From Eumeta japonica (taxonomy: Eukaryota > Arthropoda > Insecta > Lepidoptera > Psychidae), in NCBI GenBank assembly GCA_005406025.1, contig BGZK01000012.1, forward strand, positions 62,001 through 126,000: a DNA stretch of 64,000 nt, read 5' to 3'. The position numbers and the translations under genes are program-made. Below are positions 36,061 to 50,200 of this stretch, piece after piece. The notes beneath the pieces were generated by a model. It worked only from the letters and a program-made list of their open reading frames with translations, did no database searches and was not told where the DNA came from. The stretch's first letter is position 1; each line of letters begins with the position of its first letter.

Positions 36061-38251
36061 TTTTATTTAAACAGTTCAATCTTAATATATTTTCAGCTTT
36101 TCGAGGTCAAACATTTATGTGTATCTAATAACAAAACCGTTATTTTTGTAATTTTAAAATGCGATATCTATCGAACGCGCGGTTCAATATTGATCTACTT
36201 AACGGCATTTGACGCAGTTTTTAAGTAAAAGAAGTTGATTAATACCAAAAGTCAATCCAACAAAAACTTTAAATGTTATTTTGAATAAATACTTTTACGA
36301 ATTTTTACATAACGATATCTAGAGCGAACCAGCCGTTGATGATGCAATTTATAACCATCTACTTTGCTTTCTTAGCAAAACAGTTGGTTAGGTTTTGAAA
36401 TTTATCAGTAAAGTATTTTATGACATATTAAAAAATATTAAAGAAATAAACCATTTTTTATAAAAATTATAGCAATGATTGCTTTTGCTTGGAGAAAAGA
36501 AGTTATTAGATTTTATTACCGATTGCACGCAAGCACTTACACACAAACACAACATACATAACATTCGGGAAATGTTTAAAATTAATTCTAGTAACTCCAA
36601 AAAACCAAAAGAAGTATATCCAATAAAGTCTACTCCCACAAGTCCTCTATTTTAATTACTTACTCTCAGCCGAGCACTAGGATTGGAGGTACCGACTTTT
36701 GTAAAATTTTATTTTAAATGTGTTTTTTCTATTAAAACATTATATAATTACCTAATTCCCAAAAAAATTCCTGTTTGAAGACTTCTGCTATTTCTTTAGT
36801 ATTGCATATTGGTAATAAGAGTTTTGGGACAGTATTTTTTGTTGTTTGCGATCTAACAATGTGAAAATAGAGTTAGTTTTAAAATTATATTCGCATACAC
36901 GACAATGGAGCGAGGGCTTATCATTAATATACTTGAAGCATAATACTCGTTTGAAAAATCAGAACATTAATTACATATTTTTTAATTATTTACTAATATG
37001 CTGGTGAAGTTGGAGAAAATTTATAACGAAGCACTTTCAAGCCCGAAAAGGGTATTATATGTAGAAAAATACTGCTTTCGGAATATTTTATATTAATGTG
37101 AGATGTTTAATAAAAAAATATAGATATCGGACTTCCATTTTTTTCAAAATTAAGTATCTCTTACATCCAAAGAAAGTTTATTTATTCAATATATTAATAC
37201 AGATACTATAACATAGAATAGGCAATGTATCATTACATTGCTTATTCTATGCAATTAAACTCATACATTCTATTTTGATGCAACGGTAATATCTGAAGGA
37301 ATAAGGTTTAAATATCCATATAGCTAGTAGAAAATTTTTAGAGTGTTTTATTATTATTGCTTTTTTACAGGTATCCAAAAAAAATATACTACTTTTAGCG
37401 GTATTTAGATATTTCAATAGGAGCATATTTCTAAATTGCACTCGCATATTTTAGAAAAACGTTGTATAATAACGAAAAATATTATAGATCTATAATATAG
37501 TATATTATTGTATTATTTTCATAAACATTTTATCTTTTTTATAGATTTTTAAATGTACAATAATGTCGTCTGTTGCCCCTGAGAATTATTAAAGATTTTT
37601 ATTATTGTTCCTCATACAGATACGTCTATAAATAATTTACCAATATATTTGTGAACAATTTTCTATTGTTAGACAATTTTTAAATACCATTAGTATACTC
37701 TTTTTGTATTAATCTATACTAAACTTATTCTACTTAACATATTTTTTCTCTATGTAGTGAGTCTTCTGTTCATTAATGCCCTATATACTATATACATTAC
37801 TATCATAGAGAACATATAGTGTATTATCTATGATAGAGAAGGTTATCACAAACTATACTATATGTTTAGGTTACTTTAATTAATATTGTTATGTACGCCA
37901 TATGCAATAAAAGTAAACATATTATCAAATACCGTATCATTTTATTCTCTTTAATTTGAACCGTGTTTGAGACTTCCTAAAGTAATTAGATTGTTTATAT
38001 AATGACTTATCTGTTACAAAATAAGTTTTTTCAAAGCGTATTTGTAAAAAGCCATTGCAAAAATCGAATACATTTTGCTGATGCCGTAAATTATAAAGTG
38101 TATATTACCTACAATTGCAAATTTTCGAATATATATAATTAATTTTATTTTGCTGTATTTACCAATTCTTTAATTAACTTATTTGTTTACCTTACTGCTC
38201 GTTGATTTTTTATATATTAATTATCTATCTATATACTTGTTCCGTTTCCAG
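36061..38251. other. Upstream region of spindle-E
   Basis: No gene. A near-perfect 18-bp hairpin lies at 37212-37251 (CATAGAATAGGCAATGTA and its inverse with one mismatch, loop of 4). The spindle-E promoter or its first non-coding exon must lie in or beyond this stretch. Confidence 0.45.
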
Positions 38252-38277
38252 GCACCTGTGTATTTAAGACTTTTATA
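38252..38277 (+). promoter_or_regulatory. Candidate spliced 5' UTR segment of spindle-E
   Basis: CTTGTTCCGTTTCCAG ends at 38251, a strong polypyrimidine acceptor only 26 bases before the start codon at 38278. It suggests that the coding exon is joined to an upstream non-coding exon. Confidence 0.45.
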
Positions 38278-41200
38278 ATGGATGAAGTAACGGCTTTTTT
38301 TAATAATCCTAATGGTCCTACGAAAATAAAACTAAAAGGACCACAAACTAGTGGATTTATTGTAAGTCGGAATAATGATTCCAGTCAGTTAAATCGACGA
38401 GAAGAACATCGTAGTGCCAATATAGAATATGGAAAAAGCTATGTCAATGAAATACGAGAAAAAGAAATACAGAACTGCTTACGGGTAATTTTACTTTGTA
38501 TTATTTTAATTAAAGTAATGCAAGGGTCTTTAGAAAAGTTAGAACATATCTGACTTGCAATTCTATCCATTAGTAATCATAGGGGTTCATTTTATTAAAC
38601 TAATTGAGAGTTGTGGATTTTTCTAGTATTAGAAATAATTAATATTATTACAGCACAATGTTGTATAATCTAACCCCATATATCATACTTTTCTGTCAAT
38701 ATGAAAAGGTCACGATCTATATGTCAGAACATTATTTAAGTGACTGGTTATTTGACATATAAATATGTCAATCATAAACAATAGCGTGTACAGGTCGGAC
38801 ATATGAATACCTCCTTGAAATATATGTTGCACCCTGGAACGGGTGGCACCTATAGTTTCATACGACAGAGGTATTCGTCATTGATACATGATGCATAAGA
38901 TGTGATGAAAATCTGTGTGATTTCGCTAATGAGAATGGTGGACGTGTTCTGGGTTCTACATACACTTACCTAACTATTTTCATATTATATTTTTTTATTT
39001 CCAACCTTATTATTTTAAAATACTTTTTTATAAGTATCCATCAAAATGAATGAAAGCGATATTAGCGATGACGAAATCAATGTACCGATAGGTATAAGAA
39101 GGAGATGTATTATGGGTTCATCATTGGAGTCATCTGATGGTAATTTTGACTACGACATCAAATTGAGCGATACTGGGAATGAAATTGGTGAAGAAGTTGA
39201 TCAAGTTGGTCAACTAGTTGGATATTGTATATCTAAATAATATACGTATATATATATATTTTGTACTCTGTATAACTGTTTGTAAACTATTTGTAAAATT
39301 TATAATTTCTCAATAAGATATTTTCATATTTTTGTTTGTATTCTTTTCTATTTGTTTGTAATTTTGTATTTTGCTTTCCTCCTATATATATATAAATAAA
39401 CGAAAATATATATATTTCATAGTTTTTTCATTTATTTTAAGCGTAAATAAAAAATAATAATATGAAATTACATTCTTCGGGTATGACATACTGACATGCC
39501 CTAGTGAAAGAGCTCACGCCCATTATATGCTGCGTAATTGAAAAGGGAATTCCCCAGTTAACAAGCTAAAATAAAGATCCTAGGCATAGGTTAGGGGCCA
39601 GGGAATGACAGCTGCCCTCTCTGAGTACGCCCGGTACCTGGTTATGCATAGGTGTTTCTCTTATACTACACAGTAGAAGCACCTAATGTTCCATGTACAT
39701 ATTTAATGTCTATGTATATACTCTAGCGTAGAGCAAAACAAGCGCGAGGGATCCAGCTTAGTAGAAGTTTTTGATTTATACTTTTTTTGTCTGATTTACA
39801 AGTTAATGGAATATGTACTTTTTGATATTCTGAATAATGATTACATTTTATTCTGAAATCCATTTTGTAACATACAAAATATGCATTATGTAAAAAATTT
39901 TATTTATTAGAAAGTATATTAAAACTAAATCTTTTCAATATTTGTATCATATTTTGTTTTTATTTTGCTTCCCAGCATTTCGATATGATTTGTAAATCTC
40001 TTTATCTCAGCTCAGTTTTATCTTGGATAAAAGTTTTTATTAAATAATTCGGTATTATTAAAATTACTAAACAAAGTACCATGGAGAGTATAATGTAGAG
40101 GATTGCACTAAAAAAAATACCATTCTAAAACTTTTCAAACTATTATCATGAGATTTTTATAACTTTAAAAGTTCCCTCAAAATATCACCAAAATGCAACA
40201 ATTTTGTGGGTCTCTACCACAGTTGACTAGTGCTTGGTTCGTGCAATCTTTATGTATTCTAGTTTACCTGGACAGTTGTTGAAATAACCCAATTCGGAGC
40301 CATATTTAATTAAATTGACATGAACAGGGTAACTGGTTTGTTACTTGTATATATTTAAATGATAATTTTGTTTTAGATATCTGAAGAAAAACGACAGAAT
40401 CCAAAGAACCTCGATTCGCTAGAGATGTTATCATCAATAGCGATATCTACACTGGATATACCTTTAGCACAATTGACTGAAGAAGCTACTAACCAGCACT
40501 ATCCCAATTATACCGTTAAAAATGAACCACAGCAATTTGAAATTAATGATTTTAAAGAAAAAGTTAGTAAAAACGATTTATTTTTTCTTAAAAACCATTA
40601 TATTAATCATATCATGTCACATTAATTAAATAACATATGATTGAATCCCATCACAGTCAGTTTTCTAGTTTTTTTTATTTTTATTTATTAAATTCAAAAT
40701 ATGTATTTTAGACATCTTATATTGAATATATAAATTTTTCTTCCATTGCGGATGTATAGACATTCTATTTTTAACACAGATAAATTAAGCTTTTGGTATA
40801 GATGTTAAACATTACTGCCAGTATTACCAATTCTTTAATCGGTAACACTGGCAGTAATGTTTAACATCATATATACCAAAAGCTTAATTAATTAACTAAT
40901 TTTTAATTCATAATACTGTTTTGTATTTTCAAAGTATGTATCATTAATTAACACGATTTATGTGATATATTTTATATTATCATGTCAAAATAGCAATATT
41001 TATGGGTTTATTCATTGTTGAATTTAATGCTGAAATGAATCATTAAAGTTCATGATAAATGCTTTCATAAACTCATGGTTTATGTTTTAATTCTAATTTT
41101 ATTTTTATGTTTTAATATTAACTTAAATAATTTAAATACAAAATTATAGGATGATGATAGTGTACATAAGAATTAGAAAAAAAATAGAAGCTATTAGATG

Positions 41201-44200
41201 AGGTATCATCTAAGACATGCAGGAAAATTAGTGCAATCTCATCATTTGATGAACTTAAAATTCAATTTTTGTTTAATGTGTCACCAATTTCGTTTGCATG
41301 AATTTTTCTAAAGTACTCCTTGCCAACTATTTAATCATACATCATATAAAATGATTTATTGATGACAGCACGGCAAGAGAGATATGTAAAGATTGTACCA
41401 TTTCGATATCTAAGGTATCTATATTCCCATATAATAAATAAAGCTTGAACTCATGTATAAATAATTAAAACATAAAATCACTTTAATCAAAAACTCATAA
41501 ATTCATCTCTTCATAAAAGATTTTATTAATTTTAGAAAAATCACAGTTATTGAACTTAATTTGTTTTATAGTTTTCTTTTAATATAAAATTAAAAAGAAA
41601 TATGAAAGTCACCATCATTATGTTGAGTATTTTAATGTTATTTCAAATATAAAAATCCAGTATCACAATGTTCGTTCACTATGAACTCTAAAGAACTAAA
41701 CCGATCTTCATGAAACTTGACATTTAAGTGTAATTTGGTACAACTTGAGAGATAAGATAGTTTATATTCTGAAGTGTAGTGTAGCTGTTAAGTACATTTG
41801 TTTTTCAGGATATTTTTTTATTTTTTTCTGATTTCTCTTCCACAAATACACAAACCCAAATTTTAATTTCCCTCAACCCTCGCCTCTTCATCGGCATAAA
41901 ATGACAGAAATATTTTTTACCAATTCTTCCCATAGTAAATTAAAAAAGTATTACCATATTTTAAGACATATTGGTAATGTTATTGCAATTGAAAATGGGA
42001 TGGGGTACAGAATTCAGAGCCAGGACTGAATCCGAAATTGAAAACAAGAGCAGGGTCAAAATTGAGTGTGGGATTGGCATCAGAATCGAGAGCCTAATCG
42101 GAATCGAAATACAAAAGATGAAGGGACTGTTTGCTCACCAGGCCCACAAGATAGTGCAAAACAACGTCCACCGGGCTAGCTACTATATACATAAAATGTA
42201 AACAAACTAAACTAAATAAATTAATAAGTGTCTTAAAATTTGACATACATATTATCCTGTGGAACACTAATTACAAGAATCCATCCAATCAAACCAGTTT
42301 TTTTTATGAACTTTACTGATACTGTTTGTGAACTATGCTTTTTTTTTCATGTTTCAGATAATTATTGCCATCCAGTTTGACCCTGTAGTCATTATAGAAG
42401 GACCTACTGGTTGTGGTAAAACCACACAAGTCCCGCAGTGGATCTTGGATGATTGCTACAATAGGAGGTTGCAATGCAATGTGATAGTAACACAACCCAG
42501 AAGAATTGCAGCTATCTCGATAGCAAAGAGAGTTGCACAAGAGCGCGGTTGGACTGTTGGAGATCTTGTGGGGTATCAGGTTTGTAAAATTATAGCAAAA
42601 AAACAACATAATTTATTCTTAATGTTTGAAAAATATAGTCATAGGAGATTTATCAAACATGGTATCGATTTATCAACAAAAGTGTTACAAACATGTCACT
42701 GAAAAAGTCAAATGTCGGGTTGAATTGTCCTTGAATCTCAGTTTATATCATACTTATCCATTTTACTACAAACGTGGGTGACAAAAAATTATAATATTAT
42801 AACGTTATTGTAAAACATTATTCATAATTTTTAGGTTGGTTTAGAAAATAAAACATCAAATAACACTCGGCTTAGATATGTCACTACAGGAGTTTTATTG
42901 CAAAAATTGGGTAAGTAAAAATTAATTGTTTCCTAATTAATGTCAGCAAAAGGTTTTATGGATATTGTAGATTTACTTATTATATTGCAATGTTACAAAA
43001 ATATCGTACTGTGACTCTAAAAAATATATTTCTATTTTCCTTAAATGCAAAATATTTGTATAATTTAATGTGAAGAACATTAAAATATGTTAATAACTAG
43101 ATTGAATACACCTAATTTTAATACTAGTGATATGAATTTCAGCTCTAAGGTCTCATAAAGACACATCATTTTAACAATTGAAATGAAAATCATATGAAAT
43201 TGCTTGCTATTTAAAATTAATTTTTATTAAATTATTGATATAGACTCTAACAAATTATATATTTATTATGCAATTTCTATTCTATGTTTTCTTTGTCAAA
43301 GCGTAAGCAACTTTAGTGCTTAATTATCTATAGTTGCTAAGGTGGATTATGAATAAAATTATTCATAAACAACATTTTTATATTATATATGCTAAACCAT
43401 TGACAAGCATAATTCCTTAATTTTGGAACAACTAATAATCCACAACTGCCATCTGTATGAGCCTTAATAATGCATTGTGCATCACCACTACAGTCGTTAT
43501 TCATACTGGGCCATTTTAATAAGACCATGGTCCCCGAAAAATAGATCTGCTCATAAATTAACACATTTATACACTTATATTGTCTCACATTGCTTTAACA
43601 AAGTTTTACATGTCAGTCATTCTAATACAACATCCAAACATTTTACGCAGGTGCAGTAGTAGCACGTCTTGGTAATTCCAAACATTTTCTTTCGTTTGAA
43701 CCTCCGACACTGTCATTACCAAACACAGAATATGGTCTAGTGTAGACTATTAAGAGGTTACATAGGTCCTGAGACCTATTCGACTAATAGCACTCTGCTC
43801 ATTTTAGCATATAAACTTCATCATTCTTACATCAGTTTTGATTCACTGCAATCCACAGCACTCTCTGTGAATAAACACTATGTAAGCAATGGAGTGTGAC
43901 GATTCATGGAATAGATCTTAAAAACAATGAATTGTTTTCTCTAAGACCTCAATTCTTAATAGCCAACAGTCGATGGGATTTGATTTTTGAATGGCATTGT
44001 TGGTTGTTCAAATGAAAGAAAGTTCGGAGACTGCTACCCACCGCTGTGCCTGAATGAAATGTTTGGGTTGTGTATTAGAAAAACTAACATAAGAAATTTT
44101 GTAAATGTAACTTGAGACGTCATATAAATATGTATGACGATTTATGGGTAGTGCCACCTCATGAGATTGTGGCCTTATCATGATGGCCTACTACAAATAG

Positions 44201-47200
44201 CAACATCTTATGGTGGAGATGCACGCTACAGTATGTAGAAATTAATGTACAATTTCCAGTATATACAATCTATCATTTCAAAAATCGCATAACGCATAAC
44301 ACAGAATTAAAAATTTTAGAAATCAACAAAAATCAGTGTCATTCACAAAACAAACAAGAATTAAAGAATTGTTTGAACTCAATATAGTATTTGAGTTCTT
44401 TAAGATTGCATTGTTGAATATTCTTCACAATTAATCAATATTAATAATGAAAAAACTTGAAAAACTGTTCTTGACTTGTGTAGTTTTAGCAAGAAACAGG
44501 GTTTAGTCGTATATAATTAAATCAAAACAATCATATGAGAATTTTTTTTGCTTGTTATTGAAATTTACACTTACCCTTAACTTAACTTATGTGACATGTT
44601 AGTCACATGTTATAATTTATCACGTTTCAATGTTTTTAAGGTACATAATTATATTCTATATTCTCCATTTTTTTCATCTGGATTATCAACATTTGCAGTT
44701 GGCCGAATACTAAGTCTGTTCTAATAAAATGACATATGCACTTGCAGAATGCTATCCTGAACTCATTTTAGATCATTTATTTTTTTACTATTAGCAGGCA
44801 CTCTCAAATCATAAGCCTTGGCTGATGGAAATGAAACAGAAATTTTGACTTTTTTCATTAGTATGAATAAATGTTTGATAAATTCCTCAGCTATAATAGT
44901 ATCTTTTTTATATGAATCATACTGAAAATTTTAGTCATTTGGTAAAAATGAATGATCACGTTTGGTAAAAATGAAAATATTGAAAAACTTTTCAAATATA
45001 TTGTTTAGAACTTCTGACTTATGTTGTTTATGCAATGAACGTCTATTACATAGTAGTATATTGAAAGAGAAAGGAATGAATTGACTTATGTGGTTTTTAC
45101 TCAGAATACGAATAGGGGTTTACAGTAAAAAAAGCGTGTTGAAAAAAATGAGACGTAAGTGGTTTTTGAAATGACTGATTAATTGAATATTTGATCTAAC
45201 TCATATGCAGATTATAATATCAATTAAATTATCACTTCTTTTGCCAGAATTTTCAATGTTTTGTGGTATTCTCAATATGTCCAGTGTGAAATATAATTAT
45301 GGTTTAATACCCTCCTATAAAAAAAAGATTGTGCTCAACTTTTGAACACTGTCTTGTTTTGAATACTCGTATTAAATATGTCATATATATTGTTAATAAT
45401 CTTATTTTTTCAGTTAACACACAGAGCTTATCAGAATTCACCCACATCATATTAGATGAAGTGCATGAACGTGATCAAGAGATGGACTTTTTGTTGCTTG
45501 TCGTTAAGAAACTGCTTTACACCACTTCTAATACAACAAAAATCATATTAATGTCAGCCACGTTCAACATCTCCGCATTCGCTGAATACTTCAAATTTCC
45601 GACACCTAAGGGATTCGAAGAGACACCATGTATCACAATAGACAAGATGAGGAGGCCATACAGAGTAAATATATACTACTATGACCAATTAGCGATCAAA
45701 GGAGCGAAATATGTAAGTGCAGTTTTAAGTGTTGATCTATTTAATTTTTCAAAAGACAATGCCCGTTATAATAGCAATAATATCTGACTTGACGGCTTAT
45801 GGTAGTTGTAAGTTGTAAATTTATTGGCAAGTTTTCAACATTTTGAAATTCGTAAACAAGATGATTTCAGATCAGGATAAAATTGCCTGCATGAATGAAG
45901 CATGGGCTAATATCACTCCAAGTCTGAAATCGTGTTTCATTTTTTTTTATGTATAACCTGTTTTGAAACTAAAAGTTTTGAGTGTCTGGAGCCAATCGAA
46001 ACAATTGACAAAGTATAATATCTTTCAGGTTAGCTAATTATTAGAATGACATTTATAGAGGTTTATAAATGTCATTCTAATAATAATAAAATAAACAAAA
46101 GCTACTCTGATTTATTTGAGAATAGAACTGAAATTTTTGCAACTTCATTAAGTGGGCAGAAAATAATCGTTTTCATCCCTCCAACAGTTGCATTAGTCTG
46201 AAATTGTTTAGTTTCGATTGGCTCAACAGGCATTGAAACTTGCATCTCCAATACATTAAGTTCAAAATTAATTAACTTACATTACAATATAAATAATTAA
46301 TGTATTAAATTAAATAATTGCAATTCACTTCATTATACATTTCAGACTTGTGATTTTATTATTTATTAATGTAGCTATTAATATAATGGATGAATTTTTT
46401 ATAGTCTTGATTGTATTAATTTCAATTAACACATTTTTTACAATAATATAATGCAAAGTATATTGTTTTTATTGTTTTTTTTTTCTTGTAGCATCATATG
46501 AAACAAGAAGAACCCATTGTAAATCCAGAACTTCATAAAGTTGTCTTACACTTACTTGAATCATTTGAAAACATAGATAAAAAAGAAGATCACTATAAAA
46601 ATATTCATGATGCTAATTTGCCTTCCGTTTTGATATTCTTACCTGGTATAAATGAAATAGAAGAATTGTTCAATTATCTGCAAGAAGCTAATACTAGGTA
46701 TCAATACATCAATATGATTCACATACAATTTTTTTTTTATTACCTTACAAATGTTTTTCTTCTGCGAACTTCTATTTACTGTGTGCTTTTATTTAATTTT
46801 TTGTATGTGAATATATACTAAATGTTAATTTATAGGTCAATTTAACAAGTGGGAAAAACAGATTTTTATTGTTTAAATGAAGATGAATAGTGTTTAAGTG
46901 CGATTGCATTTTCAGATAATGACAACTAAAGGGATTATCTTGACCTGTTGCTGCAGCCAAGACATATATATATAGTCCTTTAACAGTTAAGGATATAACA
47001 TTTTATGTTTTGCTACCTGACATGACAGTACTCTTATGTATTGATATATTTTTACAGTTAATTTATGTGGAAATTTTTAACTGATGTACCTTTTTACACT
47101 AAATTGTTTATATTGTAATGATATTAACAATACTGAGATGTGAGACTTTAGCCTAAATACATGAAACGACTATATGAATCGCTTAAAATACAACAATCTA

Positions 47201-50200
47201 TGAGTTATTTCCATTGACATAAATTAAACAAATAATTGCTTAAATTTATCTTAATGCTCAGTGCAGACAACATTTACATTGAAGTTATTAGCGCCATAAC
47301 TTTCAGATAAAAATTATGATGCTTTTTCAAGCAAAGTTAATCAAATTTGTATATGTCTAAAATTAATAAAATAAAATAATAGTAAAAAATTATTTAGCAA
47401 ACCATTTGTGAAGTATTATTCAAACTAATTTCTGTCATTATGTACAGCACATTTAAAAAAAAATTGTAGTGAGAAGCTCCACAATTGATAACAAAAATCA
47501 TCACATTACCACAACCTAGAAAAGTTTTATTTTCATTTTTAATGTAAAATATTGCAGAAATAAAATTAAACTTTTTGCTAACTAAAAAAAAAGAAATTTT
47601 GTAATTTGTGTGTTTCTCAATTCAATTTTCTTTATTTCAGGAACAAATCCAGTTGTAGATGGTGGTTGTTACCCCTACATTCAACAATTACAGCTGATGA
47701 GCAAGCACAAGTTTTCATTCGCGCGCCACCTGGCCATCGCAAGGTTATATTGTCTACAAATATTGCTGAAAGTTCTATAACTGTGCCAGACATTAAATAT
47801 GGTTAGTATTATGCAGTTCTTTTTTAATTTCAAAGGCTATTTTATGATTTTTATGCCCTTGCGCCATAAATTATATACATAATTTCAAAAATAGACAATG
47901 CTTATATTGGGTACTACTTTAATTTAAGAAATTAATATGGAATTTGTGATGTGTTTTTTATTATTACTACTTGAAGTTTTTGCTTATTATCATAAATTGA
48001 CCAAATGACAGTTAATATTTGTTTTACATACATATGATATGACACACTATTTGATCATACCAATTAGGTCAGGGAAAATTATTTTGTATTTCATAAGTAA
48101 AGAGTTGCAGAAAAATCTCTTTCATTGTGCTGTTCATATCTGGCTAGTTTTGATACCAATAAATAAATAAAATTAAAAAAAAATAAAAGTAAAAATGGTG
48201 TCCTGCTATTTATTTTTCTATCCACCAAAATGAATGAATTTAACATAAAATTAGATACATTTTGAAGTTTTATTACAAAAAAGGGGGCCTCAATCCGCGA
48301 AAAAAATTTGTGACGTTTATGGACCTGATGCTGTGTCGATACACATAGCACAATACTGGTTCAAGCATTTCAGTCTGGTAATTTTAATGTCAAAGATGAA
48401 CTTCGCTCTGGTTGACCTATTAGGGCTAAGTCGACGCCATTTTGAAAAAAGTAGAGAAAAATCAAGGATTAGCTCTTATGAGATAGCTGAAGAGCTGGGG
48501 ATTGAGCATAAAACAGTTTTAACCTATTTGAAAAAAGCTGAATATATAAAAAGCTCGAAACTTGGGTCCCCCATGAACTCACTGAAAGAAATCTAATAAA
48601 TTGTGTACTCATTTGCAATCCTCTATTGAAACTGAATCTGTTTTGAAAAGATTTATCAGTGGTAAGGAAAAATGAATTACCTATGAGAAAAAGGTGCAAA
48701 AAAGGATATGGTGAAAGGGCGAGCAAGCTCCACAGACCATAGCGAAACTCGGATTAACTCGTTATAAATTAATGCTATGTGCATAGTGGAATTGGAAGGG
48801 CATTATTCATTATGGGTTTTTACCGCGGGGCAAAACCATCAATTCGGATCTTTACTGCCAACAGCTAATAAGACTCAAGAGGTATAGAAAAAATGGTCAA
48901 AATTGATCAACAGAAAAGATGTGGTTTTTCTCCATGATAATGCCAGACCACAGGCATCTTTAGTCATTCAGCAAATACTGAGAGAATTTCGTTGGGAAGT
49001 GTTAATGCAGTCACCATATAGCCTTGATCATATATCCCCAGATTTTCACTTGTTTCGGCCTCTTCAGAATTCTTTAGGTAGTGTTAAGTTAACATCAAGA
49101 GAGGACTGTCAAAACTACTTGTGGCAGTTTTTTGGTCAGAAGTCCCAACTACAGCAATGGGATTATGTCACTACCTACAAAATGGCAACAAGTTGTTGAG
49201 TGACATTGTACTGTAAAATTGAACTTTCACATGATAGTTAACCTTTTTCTTACTGTTCTCGTACTAACAGTAGGCAGTACTAGCCTACCTAGTAATGTAA
49301 TATGTAAGGTCATTTTACATTTAAATAGAGTATCTATCTTCTTGTAAGAAAAATGTTATAAAATAAATATTCAATTTAATGAAAAGCATTTGGAAGGTTA
49401 TGTTAATTTATAAATTCCAAATTTTTTGTACTTCTACATTAACCTTAACGCAGATGCAACCTTTTCAAATATTAGAAGAATAGTGTTTTATGTTGATGTA
49501 TCAGAATGAATTAATTCTGCTTTTCCGTTGCTTAGTGATTGACTACTGCCTGATGAAAGTGTTAGTGGCCGATGAACAGACCAACTTTACATCTCTGCAA
49601 CTGCGATGGGCTTCAAAGACCAACTGCACGCAGAGAGCGGGTCGTGCAGGCCGAGTCCGCGAGGGCCGTGTATATCGGCTCGTGACAACAAGCTTTTATG
49701 TCAGTATTAATTTGGAGATTGCAATGATTATATATAACCAATAATTTATGTGTAGGTACCATAGTTTCATAAGTATATGTTAATTGTATATGCTTATAAC
49801 TGTAATAATATCTAATCCTTTCACAATGTATTATCAATATGACACGTTTGAAATAATATCATAAGATGATTATGCTACTTTTAGCTTTTTTACTTTTTTT
49901 TTTATGAATTCTTGTTTTAATTGAAAATTATTCAATTTTGTTATATTGAGCATTATGACCCAAGAAATATTTAGTTCCCACTTTTGACAATGTAATTTTG
50001 AAGATTTTAATATTTGGTCTTGACACAAGACATATTTTTTTCAATGCTGCTTCTATAACAGGAATATTATTGTAGTGTACATAAAATATTTTATGATATC
50101 CGTTTATGGTACCAAAAGTCTGTTTACATTATTTTTATGTATGATTAAAAAATTCTTCATATGCAAATTATTAATGGAGACATGTTTTATGACAACAAAA

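Noticed and set aside
43337..43659. ORFs on both strands in spn-E intron 4 as a transposase
   Set aside because: No catalytic motif or family block could be read. Left as unassigned repeat-like sequence.
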